Made by a program: the position numbers and the translations under genes. The notes beneath the pieces were generated by a model, which saw nothing but the letters and a program-made list of their open reading frames with translations, was not told the DNA's origin and searched no databases. Positions 25,677 through 35,530 of a stretch of DNA of 64,000 nt are shown in pieces (within the stretch, counting starts at the first letter, position 1; every line of letters starts with the position of its first letter). The DNA is from Klebsiella terrigena (GTDB taxonomy: Bacteria; Pseudomonadota; Gammaproteobacteria; Enterobacterales; Enterobacteriaceae), in contig NZ_BJNO01000003.1 of the NCBI RefSeq assembly GCF_006539725.1, positions 124,001 to 188,000 on the forward strand. Direction: 5' to 3'.

Positions 25677-27245
25677 TCAGCGCTCGGCGGCGGCGAAGTA
25701 TTTCGCCGGTTCGTCGCGCGCGGCAAGCAGCGTTTCCAGCGGCAGAGGCCGGCTTATCCAGTAGCCCTGCAGGTAGTGCACGCCGTGCTTGCGTAGCCAC
25801 TCCGCCTGTTCAGGCGTTTCAACCCCTTCGGCAACGGTCAGGAGCTGCAGGCGGCGGCTCAGGGTCAGCACGGCATCAAGTACCGGCGAGGTGACGGTTT
25901 CGGTCCCGATGGCCTGCACGAAGCCGCGATCGATTTTCAAAAAGTCGAAGTTGTAGCGTTCAAGATAAATCAGCGCGCTGTGGCCGGTGCCAAAATCATC
26001 GATCGCAATTTCAAAGCCCTGCTCGTGCAGCCAGTCAAAGATAGCCAGGGATCGGTTCTTATCGATCATCGCGCGTTCGGTTATCTCCAGCACCACGCTA
26101 AAGTGGTTGGCCGGCAGGGCGGCGGCAAACTGCCGTAAATCCGACTTAAAGCTGTCGGCGTGCAGGTGGGCCGGGGAGATATTCAGGCCGAGCTTGCTTC
26201 CCGCCGGGAGGATTTTTTGCAGCGTTGGCGCATCGCGCGCGATCAGCGCCAGCAGATGGTGGGTCAGCGGCACGATCATCTGCTGGGTTTCGGCCAGGTT
26301 GATAAAGACGTCCGGGGGAATCTCGCCGGCGACCGGATGGCGCCAGCGCATCAGTACCTCAACGCCGCTAATGTGCAGGGTATCGGCTTTGACGACCGGC
26401 TGATAGACGATGTAGAACTGGTCGTTCTTTATTCCCATCAGGATCGCTTTTCGCGGATCGGACTTGATCGTTAGCACGTAATAGCCCAGCAGTCCCGCCA
26501 GCAGCCCGCATACCACGCCCAACAGCAGGGCGTACTGGGTGTTTTCAGCCAGCCAGCTGTTGGCGTAGAGGTAGACCTTGAGCGGCAGCCCCTTTATCTG
26601 CACTTCGCGAATCGGCTCGGAGAGCATCGCCTGCGGGCTAACCAGCCTGTTGCTGAAGGTTGAAATAGCGCTGTTGTTGACCACCAGCGCGATGCCGCTG
26701 AAGTCATTTTGCCGGGCAGAATAGAGAATATAGGGCGTCAGGTTGGTATTGATGGACACGAAGATACCGTCGTTACCGCCGTGCGGGCTGCGTACCCACA
26801 TCGCCAGCGCCGAGCTTTTTGGCATCATCGGCGTACCCGGCAGAATGGCCATATCGACGGGTTTAGTGATATCGAGCTGCGGAATAAGCTGCTCCAGAGG
26901 CGTCTTCATGGGGCCGGTTGCCGAAGAGCAAAACGCCTGGCCATTTTTCACCAGCAGAAACGCCCGCACGTTTGGGCTGAATGCAGCATGGGCGGTCAGG
27001 CCCGATGCGACGTTCTCGCACTCCCGGTCGACCAGCGGCTGCAGCTCGGCGATGGTCTGATTAAGCTCGTGGAAGTACTCATTCAGGTAGACGTTGACGT
27101 TATTGATGATGGAGTCAAAGCGTTCAGAGCGGTTGTGGTAGATAACCATAAATTGAATGCTACCGGCCAGCAGGGCGACGATAACCCCAATCAGTGTGCT
27201 GGTCAGCCAGATTTTACGCCGGGGTGAGAAGTAGCGGGTAAGCAT
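25677..27245 (-). CDS. pdeN: Cyclic-di-GMP phosphodiesterase PdeN (Rtn), CSS-EAL
   Basis: 522 residues (E. coli 518). Layout: N-terminal transmembrane helix (LTSTLIGVIVALLAGSIQF), periplasmic CSS sensor domain with the conserved cysteine pair (C near 75 and FCSS near 107), a second helix (LLGVVCGLLAGLLGYYVLTI) and a cytosolic EAL domain. EAL motifs: the signature is EVL (GVEVLMRWRHPVAG), then LNISPAHLH, LEITERAM, IDDFGTGHSALIYLER, KIDRGFVQAIG and AEGVETPEQ. The metal- and substrate-binding residues look intact, so it should hydrolyse c-di-GMP. CSS domains respond to periplasmic DsbA/DsbB redox state. Confidence 0.95.
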   Translation of the reverse strand: MLTRYFSPRRKIWLTSTLIGVIVALLAGSIQFMVIYHNRSERFDSIINNVNVYLNEYFHELNQTIAELQPLVDRECENVASGLTAHAAFSPNVRAFLLVKNGQAFCSSATGPMKTPLEQLIPQLDITKPVDMAILPGTPMMPKSSALAMWVRSPHGGNDGIFVSINTNLTPYILYSARQNDFSGIALVVNNSAISTFSNRLVSPQAMLSEPIREVQIKGLPLKVYLYANSWLAENTQYALLLGVVCGLLAGLLGYYVLTIKSDPRKAILMGIKNDQFYIVYQPVVKADTLHISGVEVLMRWRHPVAGEIPPDVFINLAETQQMIVPLTHHLLALIARDAPTLQKILPAGSKLGLNISPAHLHADSFKSDLRQFAAALPANHFSVVLEITERAMIDKNRSLAIFDWLHEQGFEIAIDDFGTGHSALIYLERYNFDFLKIDRGFVQAIGTETVTSPVLDAVLTLSRRLQLLTVAEGVETPEQAEWLRKHGVHYLQGYWISRPLPLETLLAARDEPAKYFAAAER

Positions 27246-27361
27246 AGGCTATAGTCAGTCCGTGTTTATGAGGCGCGCCAATGGGGTGACAGAAAAACGA
27301 TTTCACCGTTTCCATTTAAAGACATAGCTTATATTGCGGCTTTGCGAGGCTATGAGCAAAA

Positions 27362-27388
27362 AAAAACACTGCCTTGGCAGTGTTTTTT
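27362..27388 (-). terminator. Terminator of mepS
   Basis: Perfect hairpin aaacactgcc / ggcagtgttt with a tt centre and A/T runs on both sides (27361-27366 a; 27382-27387 t). It lies about 45 bases past the mepS stop and works in either direction. Confidence 0.88.
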
Positions 27389-27431
27389 AATTTCCGTTCG
27401 TCAGCCAAGGGAAAACTGACGACGGAAGAGA

Positions 27432-28004
27432 TTACGAACGGCTCAGTACACGGCGCGCTTCGTTATAGCGCTTTTTCCAGTACGGCTCGTTCATGCTGGA
27501 GATGGTCACACCGCTGCTGGTGGAAGCATGAACGAACTGGCTGTTGCCGATGTAGATACCCACATGGCGGCCAGTGGATCCCGCTCTGAACAGGACTAAA
27601 TCACCCGTACGCAGCTGGGAACGTGAAATCGATTTGCCGGAATCCTGCTGCTCTGAAGTTGAGCGCGGCAGTTCCAGACCAAACTGTTCGCGGAAGGTGC
27701 GCTGCACGAATGCCGAACAGTCGATGCCTTTCCGGGTGCTGCCGCCAAGGCGGTAACGCACGCCTTTCCAGCTAGCATACTGGTCCATCAAACGGGACTT
27801 AACGTCCAGATTGCTAACCATTGTTTCAAATTCATCCTGAGAGGCTTGCAGTGATGATAAATCGCCACTACCCACACCAAGCGTCTCAGAATGCATATTC
27901 TTTGCGGTACTACTTGTCGAACTACAGGCAGAGAGCAAAACTGCCACTGCTATCGCGGGAACGACCCGCAGGATATATCTCAAAATCGGCTGAGATTTGA
28001 CCAT
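27432..28004 (-). CDS. mepS: Murein DD-endopeptidase MepS/Spr
   Basis: 190-residue outer-membrane lipoprotein that cuts D-Ala-mDAP crosslinks to allow peptidoglycan expansion; degraded by Prc/NlpI. Signal peptide with lipobox LLSAC (Cys27; next residue Ser, so outer membrane). The NlpC/P60 domain has the nucleophile Cys96 in [13 protein letters not shown] and histidines 147 ([11 protein letters not shown]) and 159 ([10 protein letters not shown]), matching the E. coli catalytic triad. The C-terminus [18 protein letters not shown] is conserved. A 424-bp upstream gap holds its promoter. Confidence 0.97.
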   Translation of the reverse strand: MVKSQPILRYILRVVPAIAVAVLLSACSSTSSTAKNMHSETLGVGSGDLSSLQASQDEFETMVSNLDVKSRLMDQYASWKGVRYRLGGSTRKGIDCSAFVQRTFREQFGLELPRSTSEQQDSGKSISRSQLRTGDLVLFRAGSTGRHVGIYIGNSQFVHASTSSGVTISSMNEPYWKKRYNEARRVLSRS

Positions 28005-28428
28005 GTTGTGTGTTTTCCCTTGTTGTCCTTAACGACAATGTCGTTATAAAAAATGCCAAACGTGTTAGAGCCTAAATACCTGGCAGCAATGAGACAAATC
28101 CTTAAATCTAAATTTGTGCAGTAACGCACAATTTAATTCTGACGCCGGTTTTACGTTGCTGGAAAGGCAAAACGAGAATGAGATTACCCTATCAACACTG
28201 GGATGGCGAGCGGTTTTGCGAGATTTCTTATAAGAATTTTTGCGACAAAAAGTGAATCATCGGGAAAGGCCAAAATAGCGGCAGAGATGGGTAAAAAATA
28301 CGCAATTACCTCATTTCTAAGACGATTAATGTGACAGAAAGATGATTGTGGGGATAAAAAAGGCGAAACATAAAAAAAGGGACCGAGAACGATCCCTTAT
28401 GGATATTTAATAATATGCGACGGAAATG
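28005..28428. promoter_or_regulatory. Intergenic region between lpxT and mepS
   Basis: 424 bp without a gene. The mepS promoter lies here, likely within about 150 bp of 28004. The lpxT terminator occupies 28372-28398. The middle (28060-28370) is AT-rich and I see no ORF, tRNA or repeat in it. Confidence 0.5.
28372..28398 (-). terminator. Terminator of lpxT
   Basis: On the minus strand aaggga-tcgttctcgg-tccctt is followed by a long T run (complement of 28372-28378). It lies about 30 bases past the lpxT stop. Confidence 0.85.
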
Positions 28429-29136
28429 TTAATTTTGGTGCATTCCGGCGGGCAGAGTCCGGTCGAACCAGTCAATCATTTTGTCGCTCAACGGGGTCAG
28501 TAGAACCCAGGGAGCGCCGACCAGCAGCGCGGTTAATGAACCGACGGCAATATCGGTAAACCAGTGGGCGCCAATCATTACCCGCGGGAAGGCAAACACA
28601 ACGAAAATGGCGAGGGAAATAGCAAACGCCCGACGGCCAAAATAGCGCCACATGAAGGTGGCGAAAATCAGCAGCATCATGCCGTGATCGCCCGGGAAGC
28701 TATCCTTCGAGGCATCTTTGGTCGGCAATGAGACCACGTCGCTGACCTTAACGATACCGCTAAACGAGAGCGACGGGCTGGCGCGCTTAACCGGCATCAG
28801 GTGCTGCGCCAGTTGGTTTATCACCACCGCCGACAGCAGCATGACCAGGCCGATGATGACGATTCGGCGGCGGCCGGCGCTTTGCTCCTTCAGCCAGAAG
28901 CTCATCATCACCGCTCCCATCGCCAGCAGAGAGCAGGCGTCGAAAGCGCGGTTGTTGATAATCGCCAGCAGCCAGGTATAGCCGCGGCTGACGCCGACGT
29001 TGTGGTTAAAGAAGTGGAAAATGGCAGAATCCAGCGGAAACCACAGCCCGTGGTTGGCGGGCAGATACCATGATAAAAAAAGCGCAATACCCGCAGCGTT
29101 AAGCAGCAGGATAAGGGGGATTCGGGTTTTATTCAT
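28429..29136 (-). CDS. lpxT: Lipid A 1-diphosphate synthase LpxT (YeiU)
   Basis: 235-residue inner-membrane PAP2-family enzyme that transfers phosphate from undecaprenyl pyrophosphate to lipid A, giving the 1-diphosphate form and recycling the lipid carrier. Six hydrophobic segments. PAP2 motifs are visible: C1 in LMPVKRASPS, C2 in SFPGDHGMM (PGDH in place of PSGH, as in E. coli LpxT) and C3 in FPRVMIGAHWFTDIAVGS. In E. coli it is inhibited by PmrR. It stands between yeiR and mepS as in E. coli. Confidence 0.95.
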   Translation of the reverse strand: MNKTRIPLILLLNAAGIALFLSWYLPANHGLWFPLDSAIFHFFNHNVGVSRGYTWLLAIINNRAFDACSLLAMGAVMMSFWLKEQSAGRRRIVIIGLVMLLSAVVINQLAQHLMPVKRASPSLSFSGIVKVSDVVSLPTKDASKDSFPGDHGMMLLIFATFMWRYFGRRAFAISLAIFVVFAFPRVMIGAHWFTDIAVGSLTALLVGAPWVLLTPLSDKMIDWFDRTLPAGMHQN

Positions 29137-29178
29137 AACGGTCGCATATCGTGTAAAACGGCGGCAAACATAGCCGCC

Positions 29179-30156
29179 TTAACTTAAACGTAGCCTCAAC
29201 AGAGCGGCTTGTAGGGCATTCCAGTCCGCCTCGCCGTCGCAGATAAGCTCTATGCGGCTGTCCGGCGGGGCGACGTTCTGCGTTTCAATATTGAGGTCCA
29301 GCCCCTGGCGGTTAATCCGCACCAGGCCTTCGGCAATACGCATCACGCCCTTCACGCGGCCCACCGGGGCCAGCCGCGCCCACTCCAGCAGGCCAACGGT
29401 ATCGAAGGTGGTATCGGCGTCAAAAATCCAGCCGCAGGCTTGGTAGCCCTGACCTGCGTTCAGGCTGCGGCGCCAGCGCTGGTGGCCGGGGAGACTCAGC
29501 GCCGCGAGGCCCTTTTTCTGCCCGTGGCCGTGCGCATGCTCCGCGCTCTCCGGCAGCGGGCGAAGGTTTAGCCGCGGCAGGTCCAGCAGCGCCGGGTCAA
29601 TACTTCCCTGGGTGGCGCTGACGTGCAGGCGCTTGCCGGCATACTCCTGCCACCAGACGCTGAAGGCGCGCTCGCTTTCAGCGGTCATCCGGTCGGTTTT
29701 ATTGCTGATAATGACGTCGGCGGCGGCCAGCTGATCGCGGAAATTTTCGTTGGCCACCACCTTCGGGTCCAGAAGCTGACGGGGATCGAGAACGCACAGC
29801 GTCGCGCGCAGGTCGATCCACGGCTCGTAGACCGCGGCGGTGAGAATATCGAGGATCTGTTTCGGATGACCGAGCCCGGTTGGCTCAATCAGCAGCCGGT
29901 CCGGCTTCCCCTGGCGCAGCAGGGTATTCAGCCCGACCTGCATTGGCAGGCCGTTGACGCAGCACATGCAGCCGCCGGGAATTTCTTTGAGTAATGCGCC
30001 GCTATCGGCCAGCAGAGCGCCGTCAATGCCCACTTCGCCAAACTCATTGACCAGTACGGCCCATTTTTCATCTGCAGGCTTGTGGGCCAGCAGATGAAGA
30101 ATCGAGGTCGTTTTACCGCTGCCGAGAAACCCCGTGATCAAGTTTGTTTTGGTCAC
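29179..30156 (-). CDS. yeiR: Zn-binding COG0523 GTPase YeiR
   Basis: 325 residues from a GTG at 30156, chosen because a ggag ribosome site sits six bases upstream and E. coli YeiR begins at the same point (TKTNLITGFLGSGKTTSI). COG0523/CobW family: P-loop GFLGSGKTT (9-17), the metal site GGCMCC (KEIPGGCMCCVNGLP), the GTPase base motif SNKTDR, and a histidine-rich stretch HAHGHGQKK. The C-terminal CobW_C domain includes SLPGHQRWRRSLNAGQGYQA. E. coli YeiR binds zinc and its GTPase is stimulated by it; a metallochaperone role is presumed. Residues before the GTG are not conserved. Confidence 0.93.
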   Translation of the reverse strand: MTKTNLITGFLGSGKTTSILHLLAHKPADEKWAVLVNEFGEVGIDGALLADSGALLKEIPGGCMCCVNGLPMQVGLNTLLRQGKPDRLLIEPTGLGHPKQILDILTAAVYEPWIDLRATLCVLDPRQLLDPKVVANENFRDQLAAADVIISNKTDRMTAESERAFSVWWQEYAGKRLHVSATQGSIDPALLDLPRLNLRPLPESAEHAHGHGQKKGLAALSLPGHQRWRRSLNAGQGYQACGWIFDADTTFDTVGLLEWARLAPVGRVKGVMRIAEGLVRINRQGLDLNIETQNVAPPDSRIELICDGEADWNALQAALLRLRLS

Positions 30157-30236
30157 ATTTTCTCCAGGATACAAATGTAATGTTGTAACAGTTGGCGACT
30201 ATCCTGACGAAAAAATGGGGAAAAGAGAAGGCTTAC

Positions 30237-30263
30237 GACGGACAGAAAAGAATTCTGTCCGTT
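30237..30263. terminator. Hairpin between yeiR and yeiQ
   Basis: Long perfect inverted repeat acggacagaa (30238-30247) / ttctgtccgt (30253-30262). It follows the yeiQ stop in transcription order, so it is probably an end-of-transcript structure, but no T-tract follows on the minus strand; it may work as a processing or stability element. Confidence 0.5.
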
Positions 30264-30278
30264 AAACAGCAGAAATTG

Positions 30279-31745
30279 TTAAGAATCCAGCGCGGCGGCG
30301 ATGGCTTCGCGTGCGCCCAGCGACGAGAGCTGGCGCCAGGCCGAGGTCACGTTGGCGACAAATTCGGCGCTGTGAGGAAGGTCGTTGCCAAAAATCTCTT
30401 CGAGGGAGAGCAGGGCGCTGACCCGCTCTTGCTCGTTGCTGCCGGCGACCAGGGCGTGGATTTTCTCCGCCAGCGGGTCGCGAACGTCAATCGGCTGGCC
30501 GGCATCGTCCACGCCGCTGACGTAGCGCATCCAGCCGGCGACGCCAAGCGCCAGCAGCGACCAGCGGCTGCCGCGAGCGAGATGCACCCGGATGCCGTCA
30601 AGCATGCGCTGCGGGAGCTTCTGGCTGCCGTCCATCGCGATCTGCCAGGTGCGATGCTTCAACGCCGGGTTGCTGAAGCGCTCAAGAAGACCGTCGGCGT
30701 AGCCCGTCAGATCGACGCCTTCGATAGAGAGCGTCGGCGCCTGTTCATCGAGCATCAGCCGGCGCGCGGCGGCGCGCAGCACCTCATCCTGCATGCAGTC
30801 GCTGATATGCGCATTGCCCGCAAGGTAGCCGAGCCACGCGAGGAAAGAGTGGCTGCCGTTGAGCATTCGCAGCTTCATCTGCTCCCAGGGCAGCACGTTG
30901 TCGGTCATCTGCACGCCGACGGTTTCCCACGCCGGGCGGCCGGCGACAAAGTTATCTTCAACCACCCACTGAATAAACGGCTCGCAGCTGATGGCGCAGG
31001 GATCTTCGACGCCCAGCGCGGCGCTGATTTCCGCCAGCGACTCGTCGGTGGCGGCGGGAACGATGCGGTCGACCATCGTGCCGGGGAAGCTGACTCGTTC
31101 AGCAATCCACTGCGCCAGCTCCGGACAGCGTTTCTGTGCCATTCCCAGCACGGCGTTTTTCACCACGTGGCCATTGTCGGGAATGTTATCGCAGGAGAGC
31201 ACGGTAAACGGCGGCAGGTGGCGCTCACGACGGCGGGCGAGCGCCTCGACCAAAATGCCCGGCACCGACTGCGGCAGCGTCGGGTTATCCAGATCGTGCA
31301 CGATGCGCGGCTGTTTAAGATCCAGCAACCCGCTTGCCGGGTCGATGCAGTAGCCTTTTTCAGTAATGGTCAGAGAGACGATGGCGACCTGCGGTTCGCA
31401 AAACTTCTCGATTATCGCCGGGAGCGAATCGAGTTTAGCGTTCAGGCATTCGTGCACCGCGCCGACCACGATAGCCTTATTGCCCTGCGCCCCTTTCTCC
31501 AGCACGGTAAACAGGTGATCCTGCTGGCGGAGCTGGCTCATCAGCCGATCGCCGCTGAACAGACTTATTTCGCAGATCCCCCAGTCGCCGCCGCTGGCGT
31601 TCAGCACCCGGTCGGTAAGCAGCGCCTGGTGCGCGCGATGAAAGGCGCCAAACCCAAAGTGCACAATACGCGAGCGCAGCTGGCTGCGATCGTAGCGGGG
31701 AAGCTGCACGTCTTCCGGTAGCGTAGCTGTAGCAATATTCGTCAT
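30279..31745 (-). CDS. yeiQ: Mannitol dehydrogenase-family oxidoreductase YeiQ (fructuronate reductase-like)
   Basis: 488 residues, as in E. coli YeiQ. NAD-dependent polyol/uronate dehydrogenase. The N-terminal dinucleotide domain begins RIVHFGFGAFHRAHQALLTD, followed by SLTITEKGYCIDPASG and LSCDNIPDNGHVVKNAVLGM; the catalytic C-terminal domain has MKLRMLNGSHSFLAWLGYLA with the conserved Lys and Asn/His. It resembles YeiQ much more than UxuB (SLFSGDRLMSQLRQQDHLFT is YeiQ-specific), yet it is divergent from uxuA here, which supports fructuronate or tagaturonate reduction as its role. The two starts are 206 bp apart. Confidence 0.93.
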   Translation of the reverse strand: MTNIATATLPEDVQLPRYDRSQLRSRIVHFGFGAFHRAHQALLTDRVLNASGGDWGICEISLFSGDRLMSQLRQQDHLFTVLEKGAQGNKAIVVGAVHECLNAKLDSLPAIIEKFCEPQVAIVSLTITEKGYCIDPASGLLDLKQPRIVHDLDNPTLPQSVPGILVEALARRRERHLPPFTVLSCDNIPDNGHVVKNAVLGMAQKRCPELAQWIAERVSFPGTMVDRIVPAATDESLAEISAALGVEDPCAISCEPFIQWVVEDNFVAGRPAWETVGVQMTDNVLPWEQMKLRMLNGSHSFLAWLGYLAGNAHISDCMQDEVLRAAARRLMLDEQAPTLSIEGVDLTGYADGLLERFSNPALKHRTWQIAMDGSQKLPQRMLDGIRVHLARGSRWSLLALGVAGWMRYVSGVDDAGQPIDVRDPLAEKIHALVAGSNEQERVSALLSLEEIFGNDLPHSAEFVANVTSAWRQLSSLGAREAIAAALDS

Positions 31746-31951
31746 TCTTTACACACCTGATTAACCAATGATTAACACGGCCAGTGTAAAGTTATATGAC
31801 AACAAATTAAATTGGTGAGCCGTATTTATACGCTTAGTGTGAGCTGGATCAATCAATTCAGCGGGATAAATTGACCCTTTGGCGGAAGCCTGTATGGTAG
31901 TCGTCATTGATGTTCGCGTTATTGGTATAACAACTTTAAAGGGGTATAGCG
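31746..31951. promoter_or_regulatory. Divergent yeiQ/uxuA control region
   Basis: 206 bp between divergent genes. An aaattggt core (31809-31816) resembles half of the UxuR/ExuR operator (aaattggtataccaattt). A partial CRP-like site tgtga-gctgga-tcaat lies at 31838-31853 (left half perfect, right half 3 of 5). Both are candidates only. Confidence 0.45.
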
Positions 31952-33142
31952 ATGGAGCAAACCTGGCGTTGGTACGGACCGAACGATCCGGTATCGCTTG
32001 ATGATGTACGGCAGGCCGGTGCGACGGGCGTGGTTACCGCGTTGCACCATATTCCGAACGGGCAGGTATGGCCCGTTGAAGATATCAAGCAGCGTCAGGC
32101 GCTGCTGGCGGAAAAAGGGCTGACGTGGTCGGTGGTCGAAAGCATCCCGGTGCATGAAGAGATTAAAACCCATAGCGGGCAGTACGCAACCTGGATTGCC
32201 AACTACCAGCAGAGCATCCGCAACCTTGCGGCCTGCGGGATCGATACCGTCTGCTACAACTTTATGCCGATCCTCGACTGGACGCGTACCGATCTGGAGT
32301 ATCAGCTAGCTGACGGCTCGAAGGCGCTGCGTTTTGATCACATCGCTTTTGCCGCCTTTGAGCTGCATATCCTGCAGCGCACTGGCGCGGAGGCCGACTA
32401 CAGCGAAGAGGAGCAGCGCCAGGCGCAGGCTTACTTTACGGCGATGAGCACTGCGGAAGTTGAAAAGCTGACCCGCAATATTATTGCCGGCCTGCCGGGA
32501 GCCGAAGAGGGCTACACCCTCGATCAGTTCCGCGCGCGCCTGGCCGAATATGACCATATTAATAAAGCGCAGCTGCGTGAAAATATGGCCGTCTTCCTGC
32601 GCGCCATCGTGCCGGTATGTGAAGAGGTAGGCGTGCGCCTGGCCGTTCACCCGGACGATCCGCCGCGTCCAATCCTTGGCCTGCCGCGCATCGTGTCGAC
32701 CATCGAGGATATGCAGTGGCTGAAAGAGGTTGTTGATAGCATTAACAACGGTTTTACCATGTGTACCGGCTCCTACGGCGTGCGCGCCGACAACGACCTG
32801 GTGAAGATGGTGGAAACCTTCGGCGATCGCATTCACTTCACCCATCTGCGATCGACCTGCCGCGAAGAGAACCCGAAAACCTTCCACGAGGCGGCGCACC
32901 TGAACGGCGACGTCAATATGGTGGCGGTGGTGAATGCGATCCTGAGCGAAGAGCTGCGCCGCAAGCGCGCCGGCGATCTGCGTCCGATCCCGTTCCGTCC
33001 GGATCACGGCCACCAGATGCTGGACGATCTGCGTAAGAAAACCAACCCGGGATATTCGGCGATCGGTCGCCTGAAGGGAATGGCGGAAGTGCGCGGCGTT
33101 GAGCTGGCGCTGAAGATGACGAAATACCCGGAACTGCTGTAG
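31952..33142 (+). CDS. uxuA: D-mannonate dehydratase
   Basis: 396 residues (E. coli 394). Converts D-mannonate to 2-keto-3-deoxygluconate in glucuronate degradation. TIM-barrel family: [80 protein letters not shown] and [20 protein letters not shown], with the metal-binding His/Cys residues in these blocks. An aagggg-like ribosome site precedes it. In E. coli uxuA is with uxuB at another locus; here it pairs with yeiQ. Confidence 0.96.
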   Translation: MEQTWRWYGPNDPVSLDDVRQAGATGVVTALHHIPNGQVWPVEDIKQRQALLAEKGLTWSVVESIPVHEEIKTHSGQYATWIANYQQSIRNLAACGIDTVCYNFMPILDWTRTDLEYQLADGSKALRFDHIAFAAFELHILQRTGAEADYSEEEQRQAQAYFTAMSTAEVEKLTRNIIAGLPGAEEGYTLDQFRARLAEYDHINKAQLRENMAVFLRAIVPVCEEVGVRLAVHPDDPPRPILGLPRIVSTIEDMQWLKEVVDSINNGFTMCTGSYGVRADNDLVKMVETFGDRIHFTHLRSTCREENPKTFHEAAHLNGDVNMVAVVNAILSEELRRKRAGDLRPIPFRPDHGHQMLDDLRKKTNPGYSAIGRLKGMAEVRGVELALKMTKYPELL

Positions 33143-33162
33143 GTCATAGCGTTCATCGGATA

Positions 33163-33203
33163 AAAAAATGCCCGTCAGCGGCGATGCTGACGGGCATTTT
33201 TGC
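33163..33203. terminator. Bidirectional terminator between uxuA and yeiP
   Basis: Long hairpin aaaatgcccgtcagc (33166-33180) / gctgacgggcatttt (33186-33200), with A-run before and T-run after, between convergent genes. Confidence 0.93.
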
Positions 33204-33234
33204 GTTGATTATCGGAGATTAAGCCGCCGTTCGA

Positions 33235-33807
33235 TTAGTCGGCGCGGCCCATATAGCGGCTCTCTTCGATATGGATACGAATGCGTTCGCCCGAGCTCAG
33301 GTATTCAGGAACCTGCACCACGAGGCCGGTGCTCAGGGTTGCCGGTTTGTTGCGCGCGCTGGCGGATGCGCCCTTGATGCCCGGCGCGGTTTCAACAATC
33401 TCCAGATCGACGGTCTGCGGCAGCTCCAGCGCCAGCAGCTGGCCGTCCCAGGTCAGAACCTGCATGTCCGGCATGCCGCCTTCCGGGATAAACAGCAGCT
33501 CTTCTTCAATTTGCTCTTTGGTGAAGATATACGGGGTGTAATCTTCTTTATCCATAAACACGTATTCGTTGCCATCGACGTAGGAGAAGTCAACGTAGCG
33601 GCGGGTCAGGGTCACGGTATCGACAATGTCGTCGCCCTTAAAGCGTTCTTCAACCTTCAGACCGGTACGCACGTCAGCGAAACGCATTTTGTACAGCGTT
33701 GCTGCGCCACGGGCGCTCGGTGACTGAATATCAATGTTTTTAACAATCAGCAGCTTGCCGTTGTAATTCAGCACCATACCTTTTTTAATTTCATTCGCTC
33801 TTGGCAT
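33235..33807 (-). CDS. yeiP: Elongation factor P-like protein YeiP
   Basis: 190 residues from [20 protein letters not shown] at 33807, the E. coli length; the open frame upstream is non-conserved. EF-P paralogue with the KOW-like N-domain and two OB folds; close to E. coli throughout ([40 protein letters not shown]). In the loop where EF-P carries the modified lysine it has an arginine ([13 protein letters not shown]). It belongs to the EfpL group of paralogues that relieve ribosome stalling, although details vary between reports. Confidence 0.96.
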   Translation of the reverse strand: MPRANEIKKGMVLNYNGKLLIVKNIDIQSPSARGAATLYKMRFADVRTGLKVEERFKGDDIVDTVTLTRRYVDFSYVDGNEYVFMDKEDYTPYIFTKEQIEEELLFIPEGGMPDMQVLTWDGQLLALELPQTVDLEIVETAPGIKGASASARNKPATLSTGLVVQVPEYLSSGERIRIHIEESRYMGRAD

Positions 33808-33954
33808 TGCGGTAATCCTGTAACTTAAAGGGTCAAAATATCGCGTAAAACTACTCGCGCCGGGCCTTTCAGGCAAGTGGAATTCGCGCGTTTTGCTATC
33901 TTCGGATAAAACGTTTAGGCTGCGTCTGAAAAAGCACCGTTAAGAGAACCATCT

Positions 33955-34209
33955 ATGGAATGTCGTACTGACTGCGGTGCCTGCTGTATCGCTCCTTCCA
34001 TCTCATCCCCGATCCCCGGCATGCCTGACGGCAAACCCGCGAACACGCGATGCGTCCAGCTGTCGGCGGGCAACCTGTGCAATATCTTTGGCTCCCCGCT
34101 GCGCCCCAAGGTTTGCGGCAGCCTGCAGCCGGAGCGCGAGATGTGCGGAACCCGGCGCGATGAGGCGATGGCGTACCTTATTCATCTCGAACGGCTCACC
34201 GCCGGCTAG
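33955..34209 (+). CDS. yeiW: YkgJ-family cysteine cluster protein YeiW
   Basis: 84 residues, same as E. coli YeiW. The N-terminal cysteine cluster is C-x3-C-x2-CC ([20 protein letters not shown]), followed by [25 protein letters not shown] and [13 protein letters not shown]. Zn/Fe-cluster-type family (CxxCxxCC, UPF0153), function unknown. Start chosen from the family. It is convergent with setB, 23 bases apart. Confidence 0.92.
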   Translation: MECRTDCGACCIAPSISSPIPGMPDGKPANTRCVQLSAGNLCNIFGSPLRPKVCGSLQPEREMCGTRRDEAMAYLIHLERLTAG

Positions 34210-34232
34210 CGGCGCCGTTTTATCCCTGCGGC

Positions 34233-35414
34233 TTAAATATCCCTGATGCGCCACAGGCACAGCTGGGCGATCGCCCCCATGCCGAGCGCGATCCAGAATA
34301 CCGCGTGATAGCTCCAAATCTCGGCGACCACGCCGGCCAGCGACCCTGCAATAATCCAGCCGACGCGGATGGTATTCGCATATAGCGTGGTCGCTGCACC
34401 CGCCTGACCCGGCATTAAATCCTGAAAATAGAGCATGCCAATTCCCGCGAGGATGCCAATGAAAATGGCGTTCAGCAGCTGTAAAGCCAGCAGCAGGCCG
34501 GGCGTGTGAACCAGCAGCATGCCGACGTAAAACAGCAGCCCGGCGACGGCGGCCACGCGCATCAAAAAACGCTTGCCGAAACGGCGGGCGTAATAGCCGG
34601 CGATCAGCATCGTCGGAATTTCAAGGCCGGCCGCGGCACCCATCATTAATCCCGCCAGCTTCTCCGGCAGGTGCAGCTCATTAATGATATAGAGCGGCAT
34701 ATTAATGATGTAGAGGCTGTTGATCCCCCACATCAGCGTGCAGACGCTGAACAGCAGCAGCGCATCGCGACGATGGGTGCGCGGCGCCTCCAGCTGGCCC
34801 GACGCCGCCCTCGGCTCTTTGCGCATGCTGGGCAGAAAGAACCACACTATCGCCCCGCAGAATACGAAGGCGACGGCGGCGCTGAGGTACATCACGGTAA
34901 AGCCGAAGCCCATCGCCAGCGCGTAGGCCAGCGGCGGGCCGATCACCCACGCCAGCGACACCTGGGCGCGCAGAATCGAGCTGAACATCACCGCCTCGCG
35001 GCCGGTTTTATCCGCATGCTCGCGGGCAAGGGCGAACATCTGCGGGTTGGCGGTGGAGCCGAAGCTGCTGAGGAATACCCCGACGAAAAGCAGAACAAAG
35101 TAGCTGCGGTTCCATGCAAACAGCAGGCAGGCCAGCACGCCCAGCAGGCAGCAGAAGACGATCAGCTGCTTACGATCCCCACGGCGGTCCGAGCGCCCGG
35201 CGAGAAACTGGCTCACCAGAATGCCAATGACCGCGCTGCCGGTAAAAAAGAAGCCGACCATCGCCGGGCGCACGTGCACTTCGTTAGTCAAAAACAGGCT
35301 CAAGGTGGGCGTTTGCAACGCGCCGGCAATCCCGGTCAGAAAGGCGACTATCAGGAAGGCTGAAGAGGTTAAATCGAACCCGCGTCGGGGAAGGGCGGCG
35401 CTGCTGTTTTGCAT
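34233..35414 (-). CDS. setB: Sugar efflux MFS transporter SetB
   Basis: 393 residues, the E. coli length. Twelve-span SET-family exporter that pumps out lactose, glucose and analogues; SetB has also been linked to chromosome segregation through MreB. First helix FDLTSSAFLIVAFLTGIAGA, then LSLFLTNEVHVRPAMVGFFF, the motif A-like GRSDRRGDRKQLIVFCCLLG, and C-terminal RVGWIIAGSLAGVVAEIWSY. It is divergent from fruB across 332 bp. Confidence 0.95.
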   Translation of the reverse strand: MQNSSAALPRRGFDLTSSAFLIVAFLTGIAGALQTPTLSLFLTNEVHVRPAMVGFFFTGSAVIGILVSQFLAGRSDRRGDRKQLIVFCCLLGVLACLLFAWNRSYFVLLFVGVFLSSFGSTANPQMFALAREHADKTGREAVMFSSILRAQVSLAWVIGPPLAYALAMGFGFTVMYLSAAVAFVFCGAIVWFFLPSMRKEPRAASGQLEAPRTHRRDALLLFSVCTLMWGINSLYIINMPLYIINELHLPEKLAGLMMGAAAGLEIPTMLIAGYYARRFGKRFLMRVAAVAGLLFYVGMLLVHTPGLLLALQLLNAIFIGILAGIGMLYFQDLMPGQAGAATTLYANTIRVGWIIAGSLAGVVAEIWSYHAVFWIALGMGAIAQLCLWRIRDI

Positions 35415-35530
35415 GTGCGGTTATCTGTGGTTTCAGGAGTCGCGAAGTTTACGCCGCCCGTCAGAGAATGAACAGTAGTATGGCACGAATAAATCAAAAA
35501 GGCGTTTCAAAATATGACGTTCAGCAAAAT

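Noticed and set aside
30192..31721. 509-codon plus-strand open frame over yeiQ
   Set aside because: It lies antisense to yeiQ, which is conserved from end to end; no family resemblance in the antisense product.
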